Part shown: positions 24,453 through 38,500 of the stretch, one piece after another | Numbering within the stretch: the stretch's first letter is position 1 | Layout of the letters: each line of letters starts with the position of its first letter | Assembly: GCA_011800805.1 (NCBI GenBank) | Contig: MPNW01000065.1 | Coordinates: 45,386 to 109,385 of the forward strand | From: Hirudo medicinalis | Lineage: Eukaryota; Annelida; Clitellata; Hirudinida; Hirudinidae | Direction of reading: 5' to 3' | DNA: 64,000 bases | Translations under genes and position numbers: made by a program | The notes under the pieces: model-generated | The model's database searches: none | Seen by the model: the letters and a program-made list of their open reading frames with translations, nothing else | Told to the model about the DNA's origin: nothing

Positions 24453-26027
24453 TACCCAGCAAACACAGGAGGACGGGTCCCGTGCGGTCTGAAGACGGGT
24501 TGCCCGTTTGGCCCAGCTCAACGGTTTACGGCAGGGCACAATATAGAGACGTCACCCGTCCCGGAAGGAAGCTCGTTAATGAGTGATTACAATGTATCAT
24601 TGGACTCGCAAGGGCCCCGCGCATAGCCCAGTTGCAATATAATGTGTGCGATTGTATTATAATAGATATCGTTTATAACGTTCAGTATATATATTAATAA
24701 TATGTATATAAATAAATATAATATTTACATTTGTAAAATTTTGTTACAGTTTTATTATTATAACATAACGTGCCTTAATTAATAATGGTAAAATTGTTTA
24801 TTTTTGGATGTGTTATCAGCAGTGTTGCCAGTGCTGGGTTTTTTTTCTAATTGTTTTGCCTAAATCTCGGTTTTTTTTTAGAAGAATAAAAAATCTTATA
24901 AAAGTAATATTTTATCAGGTTCTTTGCTTATCTATTTATTACTACCTACTTCCTGTTTATTGCTACTCTTATAAACTCTGCTCTTACCTGTTATATTGAA
25001 TTTTGGATTATTAGGAGGATGAACGGTGACGCAGGTACTCCAACTAGTACCGATGTGACACCGCTCAAGAAAGCTAAGATGTGATACAACCAAGCTTTCA
25101 ATGATGAATGGTTGATAGACTTCGAGCTAAAGGATTGGATAAAGTCGGATCCTAATAATTGCTTTGCTGTGATTTGTACAGTTTGTTCTTATACGATGAC
25201 TAATGCTAATAAAACAGGTCTGTTGGCACATAATTTTTAGTAAACCAAAGGAGCCCTCTATTCAAGAAAAAAATGGCTAAAGCGGAGTTATTGTTGATGG
25301 CTTTTGTGATAGAACACAATACTTTTTGGCGTGAACTGGGACTTCATTGTGATGATCTTGGACATCTCCCAGATGGGGATCATCTGCATTTTGTATTTAA
25401 TTGCTGCAAATTAAAGACGCCAATGGCAAAATAAGGTATTTTGGCCGAATTCATGAGCATACTGATGGCGTTGCTTCATTCCTCAGCGAGTGTCGAAAGA
25501 GTGTTTTCGCAGATGAAGTTGATAAAAACCAAATAGGCAAATAAACTTTTGTATGAAACAGTTAGCTCTCGATTGTTAACCAAACAAGCAATTGCTAGGG
25601 ATTGATCATGTTTTAGTTCAATCACAGCAAGAGGAGCTGAGGTCAAAAAAGAAGACAAACTTGACTTATTAACACAATTGACTTTTTTTTATAACATGAT
25701 CTAAACATTTACTTTTTTGTATCAAAAATAATGTAATAAACAACTTTTGTGTTTTTCAATATTATACACATTTATATATATATAAATAAATTTTGGACGG
25801 CCCAAAGACACATTTTTTTTGTAATTTACAAGTTTTAATTGCTCTATGAAGTCCAAATTTTACAAGATGTTTTATATGTGGTAAAGTGACTCAATGTCCA
25901 AATTTGAATGAATTCAATTGTTTGATATACGAGAAATTTGAATAAAATATGCACTTCCTATCTACATTTTTTTGGTCCAAATCATCTCAGTTATGAAACG
26001 GACTTTAATCAAGTAAATAATAAATAA

Positions 26028-26069
<42 letters not shown>

Positions 26070-26247
26070 AAACATACTTGTATATAGTGCTGAGCAACCC
26101 TTGATTAATGAAGCCGGGATTCGGCTGGGCACCACGAGGCTCAGCCCCGCTCGATCCCGGCGGAAGCCCAGCGTGCCGCCCGTTCGGGACCCGCGTTTCG
26201 TCCCGCGTGGACCCAGGCGGGTCCCGATTGTTTGTGTTTGCTGGGTA
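24453..26247 (+). mobile_element. DNA transposon with TACCCAGCAAACACA ends, internally deleted
   Basis: Perfect 15-bp inverted ends lie at 24453-24467 and 26233-26247; the outer TA may be the target duplication. The terminal about 150 bp are strikingly GC-rich (GGACGGGTCCCG at the left, GGCGGGTCCCG at the right) in AT-rich DNA. Inside, from 25019, the plus strand reads MNGDAGTPTSTDVTPLKKAK, a stop, then FNDEWLIDFELKDWIKSDPN and CTVCSYTMTNANKTGLLAH, like the zinc-finger N-terminus of some hAT-like transposases. At about 25476-25560 it reads SSASVERVFSQMKLIKTK, the hAT dimerisation motif. The middle, including the catalytic core, is missing. Confidence 0.75.
26034..26066. repeat. (TA)n dinucleotide repeat
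   Basis: A run of about 16 AT/TA units lies inside the TACCCAGC element near its right end. Confidence 0.9.
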
Positions 26248-26249
26248 GA

Positions 26250-27590
26250 AACTCTCCTTTGATCTCAATGTGGGACATTTTCAGTACTGAAATTAATTCC
26301 CCCAATTCTTTTAGAATTCCGACCCCCTCTTTCATCTTTTATATTTCAAAACGAGTCTTACAAGTTGAGTCTTTTAGTTCACGGTATTTTCACGCTGTCA
26401 GTATTGGTTGCGAATAAACCGCATCTTTTATTCTAAATCATTAGGAAACAAATGTCATCATTGTTGTAATGACGACTATTTGCAGGAGATAAATTCTTGT
26501 CTTATTAATACTTGCATTATGCATGAGCATATTCGCATTTTCTTAGTCACAAGCATTACTCTATGATTTTTTTCTTTGAAGTACTACGTGCGTGTTATCA
26601 ATAAAAATTCACAATTCTCTTGAGCATTCATTTGGGCGATGTTTGTTAGAGCTATAAAAATTTTAAGCAATTATTTTTTGCTTCACTTATTTGGCTGTAC
26701 AAATCCAGCTCATTGGTCTGACTGAATTCAAAACAAAATTCAAAGCTTTTAAATAAATAATGTTAAATATATATTGTAATTATTAAAAATATCGCAATAT
26801 AATATAACTATTGGTTTTCTTCATCTTAAAGTTTTGGTTTGTTCTTTGTTTTTGTTTGCATTTGTTCACTGCTGCATAGGATTCTATATTTTCGGTCAAA
26901 ATGTAGGTTCTGATTGGTGATTTGTGATACATGTACTTTTAAATTTTGAAACGTCACAAAACCAAACATTCAAATGATTTTTTCTTGTTGATTTGTTCGA
27001 TCCTTCCGCCTTTTCTCAAAATGACCTAAATTGACATAAGGCTACATTATATTTGCACTTAATGCGACAGAAAGAAATGTCTAGAAACCTAGAGGGCACT
27101 TTAATTACGAGTATTTTAATTGGATCTTTAATAATATGCCTGAAAAGCGAATGCAATTTGGTCTAAAGCATCACTGATATCCTGGGATTTGAGCCCGAGC
27201 CTGCAAAGTGAATTTACAAAACTAATTTTTATTTCTCCCAAATCCTGACCATCAAATACATCAGAGCGTTATCTTCATTTTTCGTTTGTTATTGATCAAT
27301 TTTTGGGGCTCATTATCATCCTAATTGATGGTTTGATGAGGTTTCATCATTGCATTGATAGGTGTCACTCATCTGCTAAAGCCTACAAATAATTAATAAT
27401 AGTCAGTTATGTAACCTTTTTTTTTGAACCATGGAACCTTTTGCCCTCGTTTAATGATGATAACTATAAATACTGCAATTATTTAATTTTTTTATTATTG
27501 TTTAATTATTTTAGTTTTTTATGAATAACTTAATGGCTACTTATATGACTGATAATTTAGTAATTATGACAACCAGGAGCACGGAATTGC
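26250..27590. other. Intergenic stretch upstream of GTF3C1
   Basis: AT-rich, with no recognisable exon or transposon end. It probably contains the GTF3C1 promoter; no core element stands out. Confidence 0.5.
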
Positions 27591-27592
27591 AT

Positions 27593-30500
27593 ATGGCCGA
27601 CATAGTTCTGGATGAAATTGCTCTGGAAGGACTGGATGGTAAAAGTTTTAATTCGGTTCAGTCGGTGACGATGACTTGCTGAGAAACAATTTGCTGTGAT
27701 ATTTCAGGAATAACATTACATACTCTCTGGATCAGACTGTCAACAAGAGAACCAAGCATTCCATTCAGTCTTGATTATAATTGCAAATGCTACATTTGGA
27801 AAAACATTATTCTAAAAAATAAGCAGCTCGAGTTTTCAACTTATCCTCCCCGAGACCAAAATTCATTTACAAAGATAGATTTCAATTCGTCGATCCCGAC
27901 ACCGGAGTCTGCATCGAGCAGGTTCGAATAAATTAATTTATTTAACTTTTCAACCTCAAAATATTTTTTATTGAAATATTTATTAAGCATGATATTTGTG
28001 AGTCGATAAAACATATCGAACTTGGTTTTAATTTCTTAACATTAAATGCCTGCATGAAGAAACCAACAGGCGATTGCTACCCAGTGAGCATCGTCAGAGA
28101 GGACAGCAGTGGTTTGAAGGGTTCGTGCAGTACGTTCAACACAAGGAGGAACATCACAGCCAACATCAGACTACATGAAAATGAACTTTCACACATTGAC
28201 AAAAAGTAACTCCAACTCCTTAATTGTTTTTTTTTTCAAATTTTTACTTTGAATAAAAATGAAGATTATGAGTGCGTTGATTTGCGATCAGGTACGGAGA
28301 AACGTTCGTGGTCGTTGCATCTCAGAAGCTCAGGTGCAAGGCTCTCTACGGCAAAAACAACTACGAAACGGAGCTCTACAAAATCATCTTTGACGACAAA
28401 ATATATTCTTTTCTGGAAAGAATAGGAAGGTGTGCTTTTGCAAACGACCTTTAAATATAATTACATATTTATGTATAAAATTGTAATTATTTAGTTAACA
28501 TTTTTCTGAAATTCTTCCAGGGCCAGACAGCAGGGAGAGCTGACGTTCGGACACGGAAACATAAACCACGCTTTCAAAATCAAACCTGCAAATACTTTTC
28601 CACTGAGAAAGAAATTAAAAAAGTACCATTTAATCACTGTACAGGTGTTGTATTTAATGATTTGTTGTTTTTATTCTTGGGGATTCATTAAATGTTAAAG
28701 TTGATGTGATGATTTCTTGCAGGACTTTAGTTTGAAGCAGTTGGGTTCGTCACCGAATGCAGCAGGCAAACTGCTGATGTTGGCACGGTTCCACAAGGAT
28801 CACGTCCCCCTCTACGTCAACTACCTCACCAACGTATCCAACCTTCTCTCCGTTTGTCACCAAGAGAGGTTGCCTCTGACGCAAGTCAAGGAGTCGCTCG
28901 TAAGCTAAGATATTATTTTAAGCTGTTTGTTATTTATATGTAACTGGTCTGCTAAGTTATTGATTTCAAAGTTTATTAAAGTACTGCATGATGATTCATT
29001 TGAAATATTCAGTGTTAATCTCTGACAATAGTTTCTAATAAACCTAGTTTAATACTGATTTCCAAAGAAGTTAGTGATGGGAAAGAAATAATTTCCAGAG
29101 TTTCTCCGAAGAGGTGTTCAGGAAAATATTGCGGTTAGGCTCCAAGTACATGAAGGTGGAGATGCGGCCGTACAGAGAATTCTTTCCCAATGCCGAACCC
29201 AAGGAATACCTCACGAAAGGGTGATTGTCCATGAAATAACAAATCCTCAACTATTGGCATTTCATAATTTTTAAAGTAATTTTTATTGAAATAATTTTTA
29301 ATTTCAAGAAAAAATGCAGAACGTGGTGTCAAAGTTCTGAAGCTGGTGGCACCATACAAAGGCACCATGAATGATGATGAAGCAGATGAAAAAGTGGCTG
29401 ACGACGAAGACGACGTCGATATCGATTGCTCGAGTGCGAACGGATTTGGCATGTTTCCCGAAGGTCGGTCGTTTGTTAATAATAATGAGCAATTTATTAC
29501 TTTTTATTGGCAATTAAGTTAGTCAATGGTAATTGATAAGGGACTTGTTAAATAAGCTTAATTATTTGATGAGTTGCAAGATAAAACAAATCAAACCAAA
29601 TCATAAGGTTCAATTAACACTGAAGAAATCTTATTTTGCAATTGTTTAAATGCATTGATGCTCCAATTGTAATAGAAAGTGATTTCTTCTGGTTTATTTA
29701 ACTTTGCTTAAGCATCATGTTGCTTATCTGCAGAGTCAACCTTCTTGTCACACCTGGACCAATCGACCTTGGCCCACTGCCACAAAGTCATCGATGCTTA
29801 TGGAACTGAAGGATTGAAAGGGAAGGAGTTGGGAGGACGAATGCACTTTTCGGTGTTCGACATGCGGCTCATTTGGAAGAGTTTGGAGAAGCGGGACTGC
29901 ATCGACATCGTCAAAGTCGAGGAAGGAAAACACAGATTCAGAAAGTATTCTTTGCCCTTAACTTGATTATATTTTGAATACTTCTCTTCAACACCTGCTG
30001 TACTTAATGTTGTGCTACCATCACTGATTCTACATTCTCGTTACTTTTATTATTTTGTGTTTAAATTTTCAAAGTTAGGACAATATTTTCATCTTCTTAA
30101 CTTTTGAAAATGTAGTGCATATTTTCAGAAGTTGCATTACTACATTATGTTATCATGTTTACAATGAACTTAATTCTTACCCCAGACTTTGCCTGAAAAA
30201 GAATTCCAGACCTTCCTGCCTCCCAAAGCTGATCCTCCCCTGCAAAAATTCAAAATTAGGTTTGCCAGAGTTTGATGGTTCGGACATTTCGGATTTTTTG
30301 AGTCGTTGCGAACTCTCGTCGAGTTCCGCAAAGTAGACTTTGTCGACGCTTCATTCTGCTTGCAGATAAAAGTTTCAATGCTTCCGTTTCATTGTGTGAG
30401 GTGAAGGATGAACTTGAACTTTCACAAAATATTTCTATGGACCTCCTACCTCTCTTCGATGGTGAGATGCTCAAATTATTATTATTATTAATGGATTTAT

Positions 30501-32531
30501 TATGTTATTTCGTAATATGTGTGGTTAAATATTGTTATTACTATCATTATTATTAATATTAATATTATTATTATTAATTGTTTGATTAGGTAATTTCACA
30601 TTAAGTGGTTGGTTTTGAATAGCATTGTCATGGTACTTATTTTTTGCATTTTTTTTCAGAAAACACCGCATCTCTGAGAAATGTCACGAGGGCCAACATT
30701 ATTGTGGATCTGGTTAAAAACCATAAAATAATTTCAGACATGCAAGTTTTCAAGCAGGTTTGTAATGATTAACCAAGTAATTACTGGTGTTACGTTTCAT
30801 TAATAATTGCACCTTGTAATCAATAATCAGCGAATTTTTGATGAGGAGGGAAACAAATTATTCTCCACAAAATCACTCAGAAAAATTCTTCAACTTCTTG
30901 TGTCAAATGGGAAAATTAACAAATTTGAAAAGTCTGGTCTGATTGAAAGTGGTGAAAGAAAGGTAAATGATCTCTTTGGTGACTTGAAGTCATTTTATTT
31001 GAAGTAATTACATTGTTTCAAGTGATTCCAATTTATTGCTCGAGAAACTAAAAATAATCGCAACTAACATCTTGCAGTTTGATTTCTATTATTTGGGTTG
31101 ATTTCTAATATTTGGTTTGATTTCTATTATTTGGGTTGATTTCTATTATTTGGTTTGATTTCTATTATTTGGTTTGATTTCTATTATTTGGGTTGATTTC
31201 TATTATTTGGTTTGATTTCTAATATTTGGTTTGATTTCTATTATTTAGTTTGATTTCTACTGCGATCGAAGTGTCGACGAGGAAAGTGTCGAGTTGCAGA
31301 GGGCTCTTCAGTATCGACTTCAGAAGGAGAGAACGAGTCTCGTGAGTGAACGAATCGAAGCATTTAACATCGATATTAACGACACCGCAATGACTTTAAA
31401 AGTCCAGTCGACCGATTTTTATTACAAGTAGGATCGGTTAAAAGTTGTTTTATCATGTCGTTTGTTCATTCCAGCTCGCTTCCGACGCTAAAGCAATTCA
31501 GGAGTCGACGTCGTCGGAGAATATCCCTATTTTAGTAATCGTAATTTCGCTTTTAACGAACGTATTTTATTTGAGTTTCACTCCTTCGTCGGTTCTCCTC
31601 AGAAATTCACTTCGGCCACTCACAACAAACCCAAGTTTGCCAAAGCCAAAGTCATGCACCAGTTCCTCTGGTATCTCGTGTACGGGTCGGAAGACATCAG
31701 AGACGAATCGAACGCATCTCAGGTCGAATTTTTGTAATAATTACCTTCTAATTAACTACAATTATAATAAATGTCCATATTTTTTATTCATTTATGCGAC
31801 TACGTTTTGCAATTAATTTATTATTAAATAAATCCAAACAGTTGAATGAAAATTACATTCCTGCCTGGCAGAGGCACATTTCTCCTCTTCCTAAACTTCA
31901 AGGTGGTCCTCAGGATTTAATTGCATTCTCATTTATTTTTGGTCATTTTTAAAAAGAGAATTTGCTAATTTTTTATTGAAACTTTTATTTTGCGACTTAT
32001 TTGTGCAACTGAAGCACTTTTTAAATGCTTCAACATTTGGAACAGACTACCCAAAAGGATGGTGCAACATCAGTGATGTGGTGGACAACATGCCTCTCTC
32101 CATCTTCCTCGATGTTGTTCTTTCAATCTCTCCTGTGAGACTTATTTTTATTTACAAACCATTCCCTATTAAGTCACTCATGAGAACATGCGAGTTAAAA
32201 TTAATGACCTCAATTCATGGATTGTTGACAATTAATGACCTTTGCCTCAGGACGAAGTTTTGGGATTGGAGATGTACACGCGCGATCCCGACAGAATCCA
32301 CACGAGACTCCACGACATTCCCGTCCAAATAGTCTGCCAACTGAGCAATGGAAGGAGGTACTTGTTCAAGTTTCAGGTCGTCTGTGAGACTCTTATCAAG
32401 CTGGGTCTGCTATCGTTTGGAAAGTATGACCTTGTGAAGAAGGAAGAGGTGGGTGTTGATGATGATGACTGTTATTATTAGGTTATTGTTATTATTATCA
32501 TTATCATCATTATTATTATTGTTGTTGTTAC

Positions 32532-32562
<31 letters not shown>

Positions 32563-35500
32563 TCATAATGAAGTCATTAAGATAAAATGATACCATGTTG
32601 AATCAGCAGCAGTTACAATCATTGGAATCCAATGTTAATAATTTAAACACATTTATGATATTGTTGTTCCTGTTGCTATTGACCATTTGTCCTGTCGTTT
32701 CAGATGTTCATGTACATACACACAGAAGCCAGCCTGACCAACATTCCAGACCGCCTCCTCCGCACTCCTCTCTTCGCCGACATCGGAGTCGACGGGAGGA
32801 AGACATTTCACCTCGGTTCTTTCAGGGACATCCACAATTACTGGCTCGCATTCCAAACCGTCAGTCTCGACATCACTGCAGGTGAGTCGTTCGTGCCTCA
32901 CGAGGAGGCGTTTCGATCCCAGTTCCCTGTTGACGGTCTTAAGGCAATGACGACGATCGTTTCTGCAGAACCGCTGACTGTGAAGAGGTACAAAAGTAAA
33001 GAACTGAGGATGAAGTTCTGCGATTGCTTGAAGGGAAAGGCAGTGAACGAGATCGCGGACGATGGCAGACTGCCCGGGGACGGATTGGGACCCGGCGGAA
33101 CCGACTCCACACTCTTTGCGTAAGATTCGATCGTCGATTTTGAAACCACGAATACGACCGAAGTGATGATGGAAGTATTCGCCATCGTTAACGATATTTC
33201 AGGAGTCTCAGGAGAAACTGGTGTCAGAGTAACGACGGCTGCATTCAGGTCGAGTCGTTTGCATTCTCAGGTTACACCAAGAAGCACCCAAGAATAAAAA
33301 AGGAAAAAACATTGACAAGTTGGTTTCTAATTTCCACATTTAATTTGTGTGCTGTGATTTGATTTACCTTTAATCGATTAATTTCATAATTAAGTTGGAA
33401 GCAGTGTCATCAAAATGAAACCAAAGCTTGTCAAAGTGAAGACAGAAAAACCCATCAAGAAGGGTCCCATACCTGGAACAAAACAACTCAAAAGAAGATG
33501 TTAGTTTTTGTAATTTTCATCATATTTCAGTATCTTGTAATTTTGTGCTTCTGCCAACAATTAATAAATTAACTTAAAATAATTAGTATTTACTAATACC
33601 AAACCATTAATAACAATCAATTTATTAAGACCTGAGTTCTTATTAGTTCTTTAAATGACAAAATAAAATTTTTAGCCTCCAAATCGAGTAAACAAAAGAA
33701 GAAACCAAGTAAGGAGTTGAGTGAAGATTCTGAGGAGGAAAGTAACACAGGTTGGATGAGCTTTGTTGATGCAGTTGGATGAGCACTTTTGAATCTCTGG
33801 AGCATCCGTAATATTTTTTAGTAGATCACGTGACTGCTGAAGTTGGAGAAACAGCTTTGAAAGCCATGAGGGAGAGGTTGAAGAGGAAGAGATGCTACGA
33901 CGAGAAGGACGAGGAGGCTCTGAAGCTCATGACGAGGATGAGGGTCTCTTGGTCGCCCGAGGAAGACCGAGTGGTGAATACGAGTTCTGCTTGGAATCTA
34001 AATTGAAAGGACGCATTAAATTCTTATTCAACAACTTCTGCTCAACTTCAGATTTTACTCTGCATTCTTACAAACCTCTTCCTGGCTAACAATTTTAAGT
34101 GGATTGTACCAAGCACTGCCATCAGAGAAATACTGCACGAGAAGATCCAGGTTTGTTGTTTGTTCATTTTAAGTTACTGTGAGTCACTAGTTGCTTCATT
34201 GAGAAAAAAGCTACTCGGGACCTGATATTTTCAGAGTTCAAGAACAAAGACAGCAATTGCAAGTTTAAGAAGGAAGAATTATTTGTTGAAGAAGGAAGGA
34301 GTCCGGAAGAACATCCTCGTTTACCTGTCGGAAGCCCTCCAAAACAAGGTTTTACTTGACTCGATGTTGCAATCCGAGCTTTTGTTTGTATTTATTTGTG
34401 ATGTCATGTCATCGAATATTTACTTAAGCAATGTTATTGTTAATAACATTTACATATTCATGATGATAATTTAAATGAACCATGTTGGTGTTAGCAGTAA
34501 TTTGTTAATATGTTCCTATCCTATTTCCTATAGGGAATGTGTGACGAGTTTAGGAAGGGCAAGAAGTACAACATGAGTAGAATTAAAGAAAACGAGGCTC
34601 CATTCAGATCCTGCCTTGAAAAACTGGAGAGGAACTTTTGGTCAGTTATTTTATTGATTTAGAATTTTAAGTACCTATTGATTACTGCTTAATATTTGCA
34701 AGTATTACATATTCTATTGTAATAATTCTCAATCTATGCTTAAGTATTACATGTACTTTTGTAATAATACATATTACGACTAATTAATTTTCGTGAATTA
34801 CGAGACCTTCAAATTGATTTCCATGTTCCGTCTCTCGGACGTCGGGATGCCTCGATTCTGTCGTGAAGATGTTTTAAATGAATGTTGTTTTATTTGCAGT
34901 CAGAGGGAAAGTCAGAGTGAAAGCATTCTGAGTCTTCCCAACACAACCAAGGAATTCCACAACAAATTCAACATCACCGATCCTTACTGCCACCTTTCGA
35001 CTCCACTCAAAGAGGTCACCACGCTTCGCCAAGTCGACTTTTACACCCTTCAGAATGTAGTCCACGTAAGTTGGCAAATTTCAAGTCACCGTCGACGTCG
35101 GCTAAATTATTTCAGAGTTTGATTTCATTGGTTACAAAAAGCAGGAAGTGAAGCAGTTGTGTATAACATACTATGCATGATGCTTTGCTCGAGTTGTTAC
35201 CGACCGAAGTGTTGCGATTTTACATTCCATAACCTTCATCATTCTATTGAATTCTCAGGCATTCGCGCTGTTGACCGACAAGATCGGACGAGCGCACGAA
35301 CTTTATCAGCTCCTCAGTCAGTTTCCGCAAGCGGTGTTGTCGCCCGTGCTCAAGTACATGATCACTGTCGGCATCTTCACAAAACTCAAGAGGGTCGGTC
35401 GACATTCTCGAAATAGTTTTTGTTTCGTCACGTCCGCGAATTGATTGTTCATTTTAAAAACTAATTTCATTCGATAAATTTTTTCCTTTTCTAAAAATGT

Positions 35501-38500
35501 CACTGCACTTTAAACATTAATTGAAGCATGACTGTTTTATTGCAACTGAATAATAATTGAATGTACATAGAAATGTATCCTAACTTTAAAATAATTTTGT
35601 TTTGTAATGATTACTTTTAATTTTTAGTGCGACCCGAGAACCGATAAAATCCCTCCCACCAGCACCGGTTCTTATCAACTCACACAAAGGTTTTTATTGT
35701 CGTTCCTTTTACTTAAAAATTTCTTTACGAACAAATCAATCAAGTACTAGTTAATGTTGATATTTCATGATTCCTTATTAATTAAGAAATGAATGTTCTT
35801 TTTCAGATACCACTACTTATTCCTCGTAACTTACCCGAAGACCATTTTCAAGTCGACCTTCGACCTCTATTCCTCCTTCCCCCTTAGAAAATGTGACCCG
35901 TGCCACGGCTCGAAGTACCTCCCTCTCGCCGACACTTCGGCATCTGCCGCTCTCATGACGACTCTCATGGTCATCGACATGGTCGGTAGGACGACAACCT
36001 TCGTGATGCTTAAAATATCACTTGGAATAACAGCAGTGTAATATGCACCTTCCAATCATAGGCTTTCAATAATTTGTGGGCCTGTTGGTTGTGTTTACAA
36101 TTAGGACAGTTGTTGTAGTGGTTAAAGTAGCTGTTGCAATTCAAGTCTTTCTTTAAGAAGTGGAAATATTAAATGAAAGGACTTAATAAGAAATTCTGAA
36201 TCATTTGAATGCGAAACATTGAGGATGTGCACGTTGGCACGGATTTTTAATTGCTTCTTCGTTCAAATTTTCAGCTCAGAGTGGAGACTGTCACTCCGGC
36301 AGAGATCGTCGTCATTCAACCGACAACATCGGAGACCCAGTCTCCCGTCAAGACAAAATCGACAAAGAAAACAGATCCCCGAGTCGATGACGACGACGAC
36401 GACGATAGCGATGATAACGAATTCCTAGACAACATTGATTCAAAAGGCGAGCGGATGCATTTTGTTGTGAAGTCATTGTACACATTTTACGTGCACATAT
36501 GTTTTATGTTAAACAAATTATTTATGAATTATGAATGAGATGGAACCTCATAAAAACTATGAAAATCTTTCCAGCTTCCTCGACGAACTCGAGGACCCTC
36601 CTCTCCTGGTACAGGTGTCAGTACGCGCACAGCAAGTCATCAAAACTCATGGACTTGGGAAACAATCTCTTCATCAATTCATGTTCTGTCAAAATCAGAC
36701 TCCCCTCAGCTTATCAGACCACCACAAAAGCATCAAATTATGTGTCATGGAGTGAGTCTTTCATTTCAATTTAACGAATCGTGCGTCATTTGTATTAAAC
36801 ATGAATTTGTGATATTAAGTTTGTTTGTTAATGGTTTTGCTTAACTCGATAGTTAACAATATGTGGTGCAGTATATTATGCACGATAATGCAAAATGGCT
36901 TCGGTCATGGGGCACTTCGTCCTGTGACGAGATTATGATGATAATAAGAACATGATAAAAAGGTCAATGAATGATTTCATTCATAATTTTATTTTGTCGC
37001 GATATAATCCGCCGAAGGACTGGCCGTGATTTTAAAGTTCATTGGATCGAATCTGCCGACCGTTTTTTCAGTGAACTCCGTCCACGCCATGGACAAAGTG
37101 CGAGACTGGAATGCGTGCAACACCTCCCTGCATCCGAAGACTTGCACCGTTCTCCTAAAATTCCTGCGAACATCCTTCCCCGAGGCCGTCGACGCGAAGG
37201 ACCTCATGAAGCAGTGCATCGAGGTCGCAGGTCCTTCTCGGTCGGCTCTCGTCGAAGCCCTCTACGAGGACATCTCGACGTCTACGTTCGTCGGACGAAC
37301 CATGGAAGATTTACTGGTCAGTAGTAAGATATTGTCGGCGCTTCGTGCTGCTCAATGAATTCTTCAATTTCTCATTTACCTTCAGACCACCTTCGAAAAG
37401 CACAGTATGGAGACCATAACTTATCTTTTGAAGATACTGAGTGCCTTGAATTTGGTTTGTTTTATTATTTATGTTTAATTACAATAAGATTGATTTCCAT
37501 TTTTATTCTAATTGTTATAATTTTGTTCTGCATCTTAAATTTCTAATTGTTGATAATTGCACGAACGATGCGAGGTATTGAAGGAGGTGTTTCAATAACT
37601 TTTTATCATTTGCAGGTTGTGAGGGTTGGAGTGAACAACTTCAGGTACGTCTGCTTCGATCACGCCAAAAATTGGCTCGTACAGGCGAAGAAGAATTTGA
37701 AGGGCAGAGGTGTCTTTTACAAAAACAGAGTACGAATTGAATACATTCATTATTTTTATTTTTGTTAAGATAACTGTGAAACTGCTTCCATTGCAGTGCC
37801 AGTTCAGTTTCAACAACTTCCCAATTGAGAAAACATTGGAGAAAGTGGAATGTCCTCAAAAGGATAGAGGTTCCTGTGATGATTCAAATGATGAGGATCA
37901 AGTAGACGAGGGAGATGTAGAGGTGGTTCTCAAGTACGGCAACTTCAACATTAAGCAGAAGTTGCTCAAAAAGAGTTCCGAAACAACCGAGAATCGGGAA
38001 GTTCCGGAATCGAACGGCGAGAAATCATCTGTTCCCCTCAGCCCAACTCACGAAAACGTTCCAAAACGAACTATACAATCCAGCACCACCAATTCAACAC
38101 CTTCAAAACCAAAGTCAAAACACGTCGGTTCCAAAAGGTCCTGCGATTCTCCTGTGCCGAGACCTGCCAAGAAAGCGAAAAGTTTTCACGAGGATACGGA
38201 TGTTTTGGAAGCTCGAGAGAGCCTCAATAGCAGGCAAGGTGTGAGTGGAGGTCAATCAAATGAAACTCAAATAGATTTTCTCATAGACCAGTTGTCTAAT
38301 AGCACACACAATGAATCTAATTACATGGAACTAGTCCAGTCTCGAGACCCGATCGACAAACCTTATTACGGAAGCAACAAGAGGGAAGGGGACCCATCCA
38401 TCTGCTTGCCAGTCAAAAGGCAGAAAAGTGATGAGATGCTCTACACTGATTTTGTGCAGGATCCGAATTTCAATTTTTCTTCTTACCTCAAAGAGTCTTC

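Noticed and set aside
32704..33185. Antisense open frames over GTF3C1
   Set aside because: Shadows of the long sense exon 32704-33119.
33974..34051. Read-through frame in GTF3C1 (33892-34089 open)
   Set aside because: The frame there is not the family frame; the acceptor at 34052 gives ILLCILTNLFLANNFKW, which aligns.
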